23,683 nt of DNA from Phytoactinopolyspora endophytica (lineage in GTDB: Bacteria; Actinomycetota; Actinomycetes; Jiangellales; Jiangellaceae), in NCBI RefSeq assembly GCF_004138495.1, contig NZ_ML142851.1:468025-491707 (forward strand), given 5' to 3'. The position numbers and the translations under genes were made by a program. Shown here one piece after another: positions 1 through 8,744 of the stretch (the first letter of the stretch is position 1; each line of letters starts with the position of its first letter). The notes under the pieces are model-generated. The model saw only the letters and a program-made list of their open reading frames with translations, was not told the DNA's origin and ran no database searches.

Positions 1-968
1 ACCTCCTGGGTATGCGGGTTCCCGACCGGCATGGCGTCGGCCTTGGTGGCCAGCCGGTCCACGTACTCGTCATACACCCGCTCGTGGACGATGTGCCGCC
101 CCGTCGTCATGCAGATCTGCCCCTGGTGGAAGAACGATCCCCACGCCGCCGAGCTGGCGGCGAGGTCGAGGTCGGCGTCGTCCATCACCACCAGCGCACC
201 GTTGCCGCCGAGCTCGAGATGGGCACGCTTGAGGTGCTCGCCGGCAAGTGCGCCGACCTTGCGGCCGGCGGCGGTGGAGCCGGTGAACGAGATCACCGGC
301 ACCAAGGGGTCGATCACCAGCGCCTGCCCGACGTCGGCGCCACCGGGCAGCACATGCAGCAGGCCCTCAGGCAGACCTGCCTCGGCGAACACCCGGGCCA
401 GGGCCACGCCTCCGCAGACCGCGGTACGCGGATCCGGCTTGACGACGACAGCGTTGCCGAGCGCCAGTGCGGGCGCCACCGATCGTATCGACAGGATCAG
501 GGGAGCGTTGAACGGCGAGATCACACCGACGACGCCGACCGGAACTCGCTGCGCCATCGACAGCCGTGGCTCCTCACTGGGGATCAGCTCGCCCCACGGG
601 CGCCCGGGCAGTGTCGCGGCCTCGTAGCACTCCTGCTCCGCGACGTGTAGCTCGAAGCCGGCCTTACCCGGGATCGAACCGGACTCGCGGACGATCCACT
701 GGCTCAGCTCGTGGGCATGCTCGGCCCACAGATCACCGGCCCGCCTGAGCACGGCGGCACGAGTCTGGTGCGACGTCGCCGCCCACTCGTGCTGGGCGTC
801 GGCGGCGGCGCTGGTGGCTCGTGCGACGTCTTCGGCGTCGGCCATCCCCGTGGTCCCCAGCTCGTCCCCGGTCGCGGGTTCGATGACGGCCTGTGTGCCA
901 CCGTGTGCGGGAGCCCACCCGCCGCTGTAGATCATGCCGGACCAGGCGGCTGGGTCGAGAAACGTCAT
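1..968 (-). CDS. Aldehyde dehydrogenase, benzaldehyde dehydrogenase-like (C-terminus beyond left edge)
   Basis: NAD(P)+-dependent aldehyde dehydrogenase; 322 residues are visible before the frame runs out of the window. The N-terminal part has the cofactor-binding segment VGVISPFNAP (about residues 150-160) and VVVKPDPRT (about 180). These are followed by FTGSTAAGRK, the general-base glutamate in LELGGN (Glu252) and the nucleophile in GQICMT (Cys286), so the active site is complete. The KPDPRT variant and overall pattern recall the benzaldehyde/vanillin dehydrogenase group, which oxidises aromatic aldehydes to acids; the exact substrate is inference. The ATG start is preceded by AGGACGAG. It is the last visible gene of the operon, 60 bases after the transporter ATPase, which suggests that the imported compound, or a product of it, passes through an aldehyde. 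Confidence is high for the family and moderate for aromatic substrates. Confidence 0.92.
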   Translation of the reverse strand, partial: MTFLDPAAWSGMIYSGGWAPAHGGTQAVIEPATGDELGTTGMADAEDVARATSAAADAQHEWAATSHQTRAAVLRRAGDLWAEHAHELSQWIVRESGSIPGKAGFELHVAEQECYEAATLPGRPWGELIPSEEPRLSMAQRVPVGVVGVISPFNAPLILSIRSVAPALALGNAVVVKPDPRTAVCGGVALARVFAEAGLPEGLLHVLPGGADVGQALVIDPLVPVISFTGSTAAGRKVGALAGEHLKRAHLELGGNGALVVMDDADLDLAASSAAWGSFFHQGQICMTTGRHIVHERVYDEYVDRLATKADAMPVGNPHTQE

Positions 969-1028
969 TGTCTCGTCCTATCGGCTCGCAGGAAGTGGAA
1001 CGCTTCAGTTGGCGGGAGTGGTCACTCG

Positions 1029-1907
1029 TCAGGTTGCAGACGTGGGACGCTCGCCGCGTTTGGCGCGCTGCACGAGCTCATAGACCTCGCCCCGCAGCCG
1101 GCCGAACTCCGGGGCGGATCGGGTGGTCAGCTGGTCCCGGTCGGTGGGAAGGTCGACCGTGACATTGGCCAGGATCTCCGTGGGCCGTCCGGAGAGGACC
1201 AGGACACGTTGACCGAGATAGATGGACTCGTCGATGTCGTGCGTGACGAACAGCACGGTGACCCCCAGCCGGCGCCACAGCGAGCGGACCAGGTCTTCAA
1301 GGTCGGCACGGGTCTGGGCGTCGACGGCGGCGAACGGCTCGTCCATCAGCAGGAGGTGCGGCTCATAGGCGATCGCGCGGGCGATCGCGACGCGCTGCTG
1401 CATGCCGCCGGAGAGCTGCCACGGGTAGGCGGTGGGAACGTCCGCCAGCCCGACCGCTTCGAGCGACTCGGTGACCAGCTCCCGGCGTCGCGCCTTGGGC
1501 AGACGCTTCTCCTTGAGCGGTCGTTCGACGTTCTGAGTCACGGTCATCCAGGGAAACAGGCTGCGACCGTACTCCTGGAAGACCACCGCCATCCCGGACG
1601 GTGGCTCGGTGATCACGGTGTCTTCGAGGACCACCTCGCCGGACGTCGGCGGCAGCAGCCCGGCGACGCAGCGCAGCAACGTCGTCTTCCCGGCACCGGA
1701 AGGACCCACCACGCAGACCAGCTCGCCCGCCTTGACCGTGAAGGTGAGGTCCCGGATGGCCTCCACGGACTGGCCCGAGCCGTGGTAGGTCTTCTGCAGA
1801 CCCTTGACGTCCAGAATGACCGAGTCTGCCTGGTCCGGGCCGGTCCGCCCAATCTCATTGGGACTGTCTTCGATCACGTCATGCCTCGCAGGAGTGGGGA
1901 CGGTCAT
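1029..1907 (-). CDS. ABC transporter ATP-binding protein, SsuB/TauB (NitT/TauT) family
   Basis: Cytoplasmic ATPase energising the import system encoded upstream. The 292 residues contain Walker A GPSGAGKT (68-75), a Q-loop region VVFQEYGRSLFPWMTV (about 108-123), ABC signature LSGGM (165-169), Walker B LLLMDEP (185-191) and the switch histidine in VTHDIDE (His223). Sequence style and length match the SsuB/TauB group that handles sulfonates, nitrate, pyrimidines and aromatic acids, so family alone does not name the substrate. The ATG directly follows the stop of the preceding permease gene with no spacer, and its GAGGAG ribosome-binding site lies inside the permease's last codons, so translation is probably coupled. 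About 27 N-terminal residues precede the usual fold start. Confidence 0.94.
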   Translation of the reverse strand: MTVPTPARHDVIEDSPNEIGRTGPDQADSVILDVKGLQKTYHGSGQSVEAIRDLTFTVKAGELVCVVGPSGAGKTTLLRCVAGLLPPTSGEVVLEDTVITEPPSGMAVVFQEYGRSLFPWMTVTQNVERPLKEKRLPKARRRELVTESLEAVGLADVPTAYPWQLSGGMQQRVAIARAIAYEPHLLLMDEPFAAVDAQTRADLEDLVRSLWRRLGVTVLFVTHDIDESIYLGQRVLVLSGRPTEILANVTVDLPTDRDQLTTRSAPEFGRLRGEVYELVQRAKRGERPTSAT

Positions 1908-2704
<797 letters not shown>

Positions 2705-2708
<4 letters not shown>

Positions 2709-3538
2709 GAGGCACTCTCCCTCCGCACGGACGGGTGCCAGCGCAGGATCCGGCGTTCGAGCCTCCGGGCCAGGATGTTCACGATGACCCCGAGAACCCC
2801 GGTGACCAGGACCAGCGCGTACATCGACTCCACCGCCCCCGAGGTCTGGGCGATGGCGATCAGGTTGCCAAGCCCGGGTGTGCCGATGATGAGCTCTCCG
2901 GTGATGGTCAGGATGAGGGCGACGGCGGCGGCGAGCCGCAGCCCGGTCATCGCGTACGGGAGCGTCGTCGGCCAGGTCACGGTGCGGATCTGCGACAGCC
3001 TGGAGAACCGGTACGAGCGGGCCGTCTCCCGAGCCACCGGGTCGACGTCTTGCACTCCGTAGAGCACTTGGACCAGGACCTGCCAGAACGACGCGTACAC
3101 GACCAGCAGCAGGGTGGACTGCATGCTCGTGCCGTACAGCAGCACAGCCAGCGGAATCAGCGCGACCGATGGGATCGGCCGGAGGAACTCGATGGTGGTG
3201 GCGGTGAAGGCGCGCAGAAAGGAGACACTGCCGATGAGGACGCCCAGCGCGATGCCTGCCGCGAGCGCGATACCCAGCCCGAGACCCCACGTGGTCAGTG
3301 TCTGCCGGAGGGCCTCCCAGAACTCGCCGGTCTGTACCCGGTCGGCGAGTGAGTCCACCATGGAGCTCAGCGGCGGAAGGTAGCGGTCGTTGACCAGCCC
3401 GGCACGGGGGACGATCTCCAGGAGCGCGGCGAAGACGGCGACTCCGGCCAGACCCAGCAGCGCGGAGCCGCTACGCCATCGACGCCGCGCCGGCACCGGA
3501 GCCGCCACGGGCGGATGTACGGGGGCCGTCGTGGTCAC
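2705..3538 (-). CDS. ABC transporter permease, SsuC/TauC type (first permease of the operon)
   Basis: Membrane subunit of 277 residues with a proline/alanine-rich cytoplasmic N-terminus (about 20 residues), a first helix (SALLGLAGVAVFAALLEIV), YLPPLSSMVDSLADRV, and the conserved transport domain with IEFLRPIPSVALIPLAVLLYG. The EAA loop region is DVDPVARETARSYRFSRLSQIRTVTWPTTLPYAMTGLRLA. The start is GTG. Its first base pairs overlap the binding-protein stop as GTGA, and its own stop overlaps the next permease start as ATGA, so three consecutive genes are linked by 4-base overlaps. It is clearly diverged from the neighbouring permease, which argues against a recent tandem duplication. Confidence 0.92.
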
Positions 3539-4533
3539 CGCACCAACTCCGAGGCGTCGACCGGCTCGTCGAGCAGGCCGTCGCCTTCGGCGAGGTCGGC
3601 GAGCAACTGTACGGTGTCCACGTTGATCTCCGGCTCGAACCGTGGCATCACGAGGGACTCGCGCAGCTCGGCGTCGATCTCTGTGTAGGTTCCGAGAACG
3701 TCGCGAGCTTCCTCGGGGTTGTCCTGCGCGTAGGCGAGGGACTGTTCCATCGCGGAGACGAACGCGTCGACGGTCTCCGGCTCCTCCGCGGCGTACTGGC
3801 CGGAGGTGAAGTAGGCGGCGATCATGAGATCGGGGTCGACCTCGGCGTATGGGGACGCGATGGGCACGGCGCCGTCCTCGAGCGTCATGGAGAGGAACGG
3901 CTCCAGCACGAATGCGGCGTCCACCTGCCCGTTGGCGAGGGCACCCGGCATATCGGGAAAGGCGATCTCGACGAACTCGATGGCCGAGGGGTCGCCGCCG
4001 TCCTGGCGGACGAGCTCACGCGTGGTGCTGTCGACGATGTTGTTCAACGTGTTGGCCGCGACAGTCCTTCCGGCCAGATCGGCCGCCGAGGAGATGCCGG
4101 AGTCCGGATTGGTGACGATCGCCGCGAAGTCCTCGCCGACCTCGCCCGTGCTCGAGTTGCCCGGCGCGACCATTTGGAGGTCCAGGCCCTGCGCTCCGGC
4201 GATGAGCAGGGACGTGACGTTGCTGAACCCGAACTGGAACTCGCCGCTGGTGACGCCGGGAACGATGGCGGCGCCGCCCTGTGCGCCGACGGGCGTGATC
4301 TCGAGGCCTTCCTCTTCGAAGAAACCCTGCTCGATTCCGAGGTAGATCGGGGCGACGTCGACGATCGGGATCACTCCGACGTTGACAGGGGTCAGATCAC
4401 CGTCATCTCCGCCGTCCGCACTGTCCGTATCGCTGTTGTCCGCATCACTGGTCGTATCCGCGGAGTCGTCTCCTCCGCATGCGGCGAGCATCAGCAACGC
4501 GGCGATGGCGGCCGCGGGCACAATGCGTTGCAT
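3535..4533 (-). CDS. ABC transporter substrate-binding lipoprotein, NMT1/THI5-like (SsuA family)
   Basis: Extracytoplasmic ligand-binding lipoprotein of 332 residues. The signal peptide MQRIVPAAAIAALLMLAAC ends in a lipobox with lipidated Cys19. An Asp/Ser-rich linker of roughly 25 residues follows, then the binding domain starting VNVGVIPIVDVAPIYLGIEQGFFEEEGLEI, a classic opening of NMT1/SsuA-type proteins. Later landmarks are FGFSNVTSLLIAGAQG, DLAGRTVAANTLNN and LANGQVDAAFVLEPF. A strong ribosome-binding site AAAGGAG sits 8 bases before the ATG. It is the first gene of the five-gene minus-strand operon. The family binds small molecules such as sulfonates, pyrimidines, nitrate or aromatic acids. 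An aromatic ligand would fit the ALDH at the operon's end and the distant paa genes, but this is inference. Confidence 0.93.
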   Translation of the reverse strand: MQRIVPAAAIAALLMLAACGGDDSADTTSDADNSDTDSADGGDDGDLTPVNVGVIPIVDVAPIYLGIEQGFFEEEGLEITPVGAQGGAAIVPGVTSGEFQFGFSNVTSLLIAGAQGLDLQMVAPGNSSTGEVGEDFAAIVTNPDSGISSAADLAGRTVAANTLNNIVDSTTRELVRQDGGDPSAIEFVEIAFPDMPGALANGQVDAAFVLEPFLSMTLEDGAVPIASPYAEVDPDLMIAAYFTSGQYAAEEPETVDAFVSAMEQSLAYAQDNPEEARDVLGTYTEIDAELRESLVMPRFEPEINVDTVQLLADLAEGDGLLDEPVDASELVR

Positions 4534-4602
4534 ATCCGTACTCCTTTGTCGGCGGCGGCGAGATCCGGACGGAGGGCGACGCGGGCAAATGTTTCGTCAT
4601 CC

Positions 4603-4651
4603 GAACGAACGTTCTCTAGATGAACATAGGGCGGCCCGCTTTGTCCGTCAA
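4603..4651 (-). promoter_or_regulatory. Promoter with GAACGTTC operator-like palindrome for the minus-strand transporter operon
   Basis: Reading leftwards, a -35 element TTGACG (4646-4651) is separated by exactly 17 bases from a -10 element TATGTT (4623-4628), giving a predicted start near 4616 and a leader of roughly 80 bases to the ATG at 4533. Around the start point lie GTTC/GAAC half-sites: the perfect palindrome GAACGTTC (4607-4614) and GTTC-N7-GAAC (4611-4625), which overlaps the -10. The placement would let a bound repressor block polymerase. The segment 4596-4617 partly resembles the core of the paa operators further right. The rest of 4534-4765 holds nothing else I recognise. Confidence 0.6.
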
Positions 4652-4765
4652 GATGTCGTACTCGTTTCTTGACCAGGGCCGTACCGATGTCGTTGACCGG
4701 GTGGTCGGCGTGCGGACGACGTCCGGTGCGGAGGTGTCCTGTCACCATGACGAAGGGAAACGACG

Positions 4766-4921
4766 ATGTTTCGTACCAAGACGTCCCTGCACCTGGGGCC
4801 GGATCATTCGCGGGTCCCCGAACCGGACACCGGGCAGCTGCAGAAGCTCGCGGATCTGATGGAAGCGGACGGCATCACCGGCGGCCCGATCGACGTGACA
4901 GATCTAATCGTCGCTCCGTGA
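4766..4921 (+). pseudogene. Short frame resembling the C-terminus of an NMT1-type substrate-binding protein
   Basis: This 51-residue plus-strand frame contains GQLQKLADLMEADGI followed by GGPIDVTDLIVAP. That matches the last ~30 residues of the nearby binding lipoprotein (VQLLADLAEGDGLL, then DEPVDASELV) and the usual end of this family. The frame is closed by a stop at 4748-4750, and I see no signal peptide or binding domain upstream in any frame, so the rest of such a gene is missing. It is probably a decayed or recombined remnant. An AAGGGA lies about 8 bases before the ATG, so a translated micro-protein cannot be excluded. Its end overlaps the 3' end of the convergent Lrp-type gene by 18 bases. 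Confidence 0.5.
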
Positions 4922-5983
4922 GGGGGTGTGAGCCCTCGCCGCACTCGACGTTTGCGACGCGACGTCGCCGCGATCGTCGTCGGCGGGTTCGGGGAGGATC
5001 TTGCCCGCGCGCTTGACGGTCCGCAGGCCGACGGCGACGTCGGCGTGCAACAGCCCGGGCAGACTCCCGACCGTACCGGAGAGGAAGTCGTAGAGCGCGG
5101 CATCGCTGGCCAGGGCGATCTCACCGCAGAGGTTCCGGTCGCCCGTCGTGGCGGCGATCATCAGCACGTCAGGATGGCGGGCGAGCACCTCACCCGCGGC
5201 CCCGAGCTGAGTGGGGTTGATGCTCAGCCAGACGAAGGCGTTCACCGGGAGCCCGATGTGCTCTGGCTCGATGACCGTCCGCATCCTGAGGATCCCCCGG
5301 GACATCAGTGACTCGACGCGTCGCCGGGCGGTGCTGGGCGTCACCCCGCAGCTGTCGGCCAGCTCCTGCCAGCCTCGCCTGCCATCCGCGGTGAGCAGCT
5401 CGACGAGTTGTTCCTCCAGGGATGACAGGGGCGGGGCCGCAGCTGGGTAGGGGTGTTCGTTCCAGTGATCGAGACGTGCCGCGTGCAGCGTCTGCAGGGC
5501 CGGCTCTGGAAGGAGGCCCGGGTTCCAGCTATGCGGTGTGGAGAACCGGCGGATGACCTGGTTGCTCGATGTCGCGACCACGCCGTCGAGCCGGGGCAGC
5601 TCCTCCATCATCAGGTGCAGCAGATGCTCGTTCGAGGTGTAACCGATTTCGGCGACGCAGTCGATGCTGCCGGTGAGGAGCTTGACCGAACCGGTCTCCT
5701 TCCACTGGGCGAGTTTCAAGGCCGCCCGATGCGCCGCACCGGGGCTGCATCGTAGCCGGACGAACAGTGAGCGCGCCCGGTGACTCGCCTCGTCGTCGAG
5801 TACCCCTGTCACGCGGAGCAGACCGGAGCGGAACAGCCGTGACATCCGCCGGGACACGGTGGCCTCGGAGCTGCGGACGGCGTGACCGACTTGAGCTTGA
5901 GTGGCACGTGGATGCGCGAGGAGCGCTCCGACAACCAGCCGGTCGAGATCGCTGAGGTTGATCGATTTCATCAAGTAGTCCAC
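4904..5983 (-). CDS. Lrp/AsnC-family transcriptional regulator with two fused copies of the module
   Basis: DNA-binding regulator of 359 residues, about twice the size of a standard Lrp/AsnC protein. The first winged-helix unit is LSDLDRLVVGALLAHPRATQAQVGHAVRSSEATVSRRMSRL in style (residues about 10-55), with a first ligand/oligomerisation (RAM-like) part at about 70-150. A second helix-turn-helix follows (LEEQLVELLTADGRRGWQELADSCGVTPSTARRRV in style, about 187-225), then a second RAM-like part (about 245-325) and a polar tail. Start is GTG at 5983 with AAGGA about 12 bases upstream; an in-frame ATG lies four codons in. It is divergent from the sugar-type ABC operon and has an inverted repeat in the shared promoter, so it probably controls that operon and itself. 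Lrp-type proteins usually sense amino acids or related small acids; the effector here is unknown. Confidence 0.9.
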   Translation of the reverse strand: MDYLMKSINLSDLDRLVVGALLAHPRATQAQVGHAVRSSEATVSRRMSRLFRSGLLRVTGVLDDEASHRARSLFVRLRCSPGAAHRAALKLAQWKETGSVKLLTGSIDCVAEIGYTSNEHLLHLMMEELPRLDGVVATSSNQVIRRFSTPHSWNPGLLPEPALQTLHAARLDHWNEHPYPAAAPPLSSLEEQLVELLTADGRRGWQELADSCGVTPSTARRRVESLMSRGILRMRTVIEPEHIGLPVNAFVWLSINPTQLGAAGEVLARHPDVLMIAATTGDRNLCGEIALASDAALYDFLSGTVGSLPGLLHADVAVGLRTVKRAGKILPEPADDDRGDVASQTSSAARAHTPSRSDD

Positions 5984-6030
5984 ATCGATTGAATGTTCCT
6001 TGCATTTTAGAGTGAATCATTGACACGATG
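5983..6030. promoter_or_regulatory. AT-rich divergent promoter with imperfect inverted repeat (putative Lrp-type operator)
   Basis: Between the Lrp-type gene and the sugar ABC operon lies a stretch much richer in A/T than its surroundings. CATCGATTGAATG (5983-5995) and the reverse complement of CATTGACACGATG (6018-6030) match at 10 of 13 positions around an A/T-rich centre, the kind of site Lrp proteins favour. A minus-strand -10-like TAAAAT (complement of 6004-6009) lies between the arms, and a plus-strand -35-like TTGACA occurs at 6020-6025 without a convincing -10. From 6031 to 6102 I see only the ribosome-binding site of the next gene. Confidence 0.45.
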
Positions 6031-6102
6031 GCTCATCTGTCGCAAGCCTGTGTGTTCTATCACAGCTCTCTGGAGCGCCTCAGGCGAGCGAAGGGGCATC
6101 AC

Positions 6103-7620
6103 ATGCGTTGGAAGTCCTTGAGATCTTCTCGAGCCGTCAGTACGACGAGTCCACCCCACGTCGGTACCGGCGAGTCGTCCGGTGGCCGGCGGCAGGTGTT
6201 CCGGCTGCCGGGCCTTCTCTGTGTCATCGGCGCTTCCGCGCTGGTGGCCGCGGCATGTTCGGGCGACGACGGGTCAGGTGACGGCGGGTCAGGTGACGGC
6301 GGATCCGACGACACGGGCGGCGGCAGCATCACCATGTGGACGGTGTATGACACGGCCGACCGCATCGCCACCATGGAAGGCGTCCTGGACGAGTTCACCG
6401 AGCAGTCCGGGATCGAGGTCGAGCTCGTCGGGGTGAGCGCCCCTGATCTGTCCCAGGCGATGGTGTCGTCGGCTGCGGCCGGGGACCTGCCGGACGTGAT
6501 CGTTCACGGCGTCGAGCTGTCCGCCGGCTGGGTGAGCGAGGGCATCCTCGACCCCGCCGCGGCGAGTGAGATGATCGAGGAACTCGGGGTGGACACGTTC
6601 AGCGAGGGCGCGCTCGACCTCATCCGGGTGGACAGCGAGGACGGCGAGTACGCCACGGTCCCGTCCGACGGGTGGGGCCAGATGATCTTCTACCGGACCG
6701 ATCTGCTCGACGAGGCCGGGGTGGAGCCCCCGGAGACGTATGAGCAGGCGCTGGCCGCGGCCGACGCGCTGCACGGCGACGGGACCATCGGATTCGCGCT
6801 CGGCACCGCCGGCGGCGACGGCTTCACTACGCAGGTGTTCGAGCACATGGCGCTGGCGAATGACTGCCAGCTGGTCGACGACAACGGCGAGATCACCCTG
6901 GACAGTCCGGAATGCGTGGAAGCGATCCAGTTCTACACGGACCTGGCCGAGTACGCACCCGCTGGAGCCGGCGACGTCGACACCACCCGGGCCAACTTCC
7001 TGGCCGGTGAGACGGCGATGATGTCCTGGTCGCCGCACCTGCTCGACGAGCTGGCCGGGCTGTTCCCCGACACGCCGCTGACCTGTGACGAGTGTGGCGA
7101 CGACCAGCAGTGGCTGGTGGAACGCACATCGATGGTGCCGCTGTTCCTCGGACCGTCCGGCGACGAGCCCACCCAGTACGGCATCACCGTCAACCTCGGG
7201 ATCACGACCTCAGCCGACGTCGAACCCTCGAAGGAGCTGGTCCGGTACCTGCTGAACGACGGATACATGGGCTTCCTCTCCATCTCGCCCGAGGGCAGGT
7301 TCCCGATGCGCGCCGGCACCGAGCCCGACGACACGACCTATGTGGACGGGTGGACCGAGCTGGCGGTCGGCTCCGGCGGGAACACCGTGACGGTCGGCGA
7401 GCTGTACGGCGAGGAAGCAGTGGAGACCATTGTCCAGAGCGCTACCGGGTTCGAGAGCTGGGGCATCCCACAGGGACAGGGCGCGCTGGTCACCGCGCTC
7501 CGCGGCGACCTGCAGCTGAGCAACATCCTGCGGGAGGCGCTCGACGGCTCGATCACCGCGGAAGAGGCGGCAAGCCAGATGGCCCAGCACGCCGAGCAGG
7601 TCGCATCGGAGCTCGGTTAA
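6103..7620 (+). CDS. Extracellular solute-binding lipoprotein, family 1 (sugar ABC transporter)
   Basis: Ligand-binding lipoprotein of 505 residues for a carbohydrate-type (CUT1) importer. The ATG at 6103 is chosen because AAGGGG lies 6 bases upstream; the open frame begins earlier at 6028 but without such a site. The signal region is unusually long: about 30 polar residues, then RRQVFRLPG and a hydrophobic core ending in LVAAAC, with the lipidated Cys near residue 52. A Gly/Asp/Ser-rich linker precedes the binding fold, which opens with ITMWTVYDTADRIATMEGVLDEFTEQSGIEVELV and contains AAAGDLPDVIV and AGETAMMSWSPH, characteristic of family 1. A CDEC pair at about residue 327 may form a disulfide. 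It is the first gene of a four-gene operon; the sugar cannot be named. Confidence 0.93.
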   Translation: MRWKSLRSSRAVSTTSPPHVGTGESSGGRRQVFRLPGLLCVIGASALVAAACSGDDGSGDGGSGDGGSDDTGGGSITMWTVYDTADRIATMEGVLDEFTEQSGIEVELVGVSAPDLSQAMVSSAAAGDLPDVIVHGVELSAGWVSEGILDPAAASEMIEELGVDTFSEGALDLIRVDSEDGEYATVPSDGWGQMIFYRTDLLDEAGVEPPETYEQALAAADALHGDGTIGFALGTAGGDGFTTQVFEHMALANDCQLVDDNGEITLDSPECVEAIQFYTDLAEYAPAGAGDVDTTRANFLAGETAMMSWSPHLLDELAGLFPDTPLTCDECGDDQQWLVERTSMVPLFLGPSGDEPTQYGITVNLGITTSADVEPSKELVRYLLNDGYMGFLSISPEGRFPMRAGTEPDDTTYVDGWTELAVGSGGNTVTVGELYGEEAVETIVQSATGFESWGIPQGQGALVTALRGDLQLSNILREALDGSITAEEAASQMAQHAEQVASELG

Positions 7621-7625
7621 CGCAT

Positions 7626-8744
7626 ATGCAGCAGAGCGGACACGAGGACATGTCCGAGCGGCCGCCTGGTCAGCACGACGCGCTCGCCGACCAGGATGAT
7701 TCGCCGCAGACCCGGGCCGAGGAGTGGATGCCTGACCAGCCGACCGGCGAGCGGCCGCGCGCGGGTGCGGAGCCAGCCCCTCGCCGGGGGAGGAAGCGTG
7801 GCGGCCGGCGGCCGCTCGGGCTGAGGGCGCGCGAGGCACGGCTGGGGCTCGGCCTGGTCAGCCCCACCCTGCTGATCGTCTTGCTGGTGGTGGTGCTGCC
7901 GTTCCTGTGGACGATCCTGATGTCGTTCCAGCGTCTGCGGCTGATCGATCTGCAGAACGTCTTCGACATCACCCTGACGCTGCGCAACTTCCGGGTGGTC
8001 CTCGGCAGCCCGCAGCTGTGGGACATGGTGCGGACCACCTTGATCTACAGCATCGCGGGCACGGCGCTCTCGGTCGGGATGGGATTGGCCACCGCACTGG
8101 CGTTGCGGAAGACCTTCGCGGGCCGGTGGTTGATCCGCATTCTGGTGCTGGTGCCCTACGTCATCCCGGTGGTCTCCGCGGCGCTGGTCTGGCGGACGCT
8201 GCTCAACCCGCAGTTCGGCCCGGTCAACGTCTTCGGTGTGGACATCCTGGGTTGGGACGAGCCGATCGGCTTCCTCTCCGAGCGCTCGCACCGGTTCGAG
8301 GTGCTGGGCATCGGATTCGACCTGCCGGTGGCGCTGCTCTCGGTCATCGCGTTCGAGGCGTGGAAGACGTTCCCGCTGGCGTTCCTGTTCATCCTGGCGC
8401 GCCTGCAGGGACTGCCGAAGGACCTGGAGGAGGCGGCCCGGGTGGACGGCGCAACGCCGCTGCAGCGGTTCCGGTACGTCATCATGCCGCAGCTTGCCGG
8501 CGTGGTCGCGCTTCTGGTGCTGCTCCGGTTCATCTGGACGTTCCAGAACTTCAACGACGTCTACCTGCTCACCGGCGGTGCCGCGGGCACCGAGGTGGTC
8601 GCGGTGCAGGTCTACAACTACCTGATCAACCGCAGCGACGTCGGCGGTGCGGCGGCGCTGGGTCTGCTCATGTCGATCGTGCTGGTGACGGCGTTCGCCT
8701 TCTACTACCGGTACGGCGTGCTGAAACAGGAGCGTGACGCCTGA
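7626..8744 (+). CDS. Sugar ABC transporter permease (MalF/UgpA type) with long charged N-terminus
   Basis: Inner-membrane permease of 372 residues. The first ~75 residues are cytoplasmic-looking, charged and disordered (Asp/Glu-rich, then RRGRKRGGRRPLGLRARE). The first transmembrane helix, SPTLLIVLLVVVLPFLWTILM, comes next. The EAA loop is clear: PKDLEEAARVDGATPLQRFRYVIMPQL, the docking site for a shared ATPase. The ATG at 7626 follows the binding-protein stop by five bases but has no obvious ribosome-binding site; ATG 7650, with AGCGGA 9 bases upstream, is an alternative that trims eight residues. Translation may depend on coupling to the upstream gene. No ATPase gene is present in the operon. 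Confidence 0.92.
   Translation: MQQSGHEDMSERPPGQHDALADQDDSPQTRAEEWMPDQPTGERPRAGAEPAPRRGRKRGGRRPLGLRAREARLGLGLVSPTLLIVLLVVVLPFLWTILMSFQRLRLIDLQNVFDITLTLRNFRVVLGSPQLWDMVRTTLIYSIAGTALSVGMGLATALALRKTFAGRWLIRILVLVPYVIPVVSAALVWRTLLNPQFGPVNVFGVDILGWDEPIGFLSERSHRFEVLGIGFDLPVALLSVIAFEAWKTFPLAFLFILARLQGLPKDLEEAARVDGATPLQRFRYVIMPQLAGVVALLVLLRFIWTFQNFNDVYLLTGGAAGTEVVAVQVYNYLINRSDVGGAAALGLLMSIVLVTAFAFYYRYGVLKQERDA

Noticed and set aside
4534..4765. Riboswitch (e.g. TPP, because NMT1-type proteins can bind thiamine precursors) in the leader of the transporter operon
   Set aside because: The ~80-base leader lacks the conserved CUGAGA and related elements and no alternating hairpins are apparent.
6028..6102. 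Earlier start of the family-1 binding protein at 6028
   Set aside because: It would overlap the promoter region and has no ribosome-binding site, whereas ATG 6103 has AAGGGG at 6 bases.
6190..6258. Tat signal in the family-1 binding protein (RRQVF)
   Set aside because: The residue order does not fit the RRxFL-type consensus well, and the lipobox explains the signal region without Tat.
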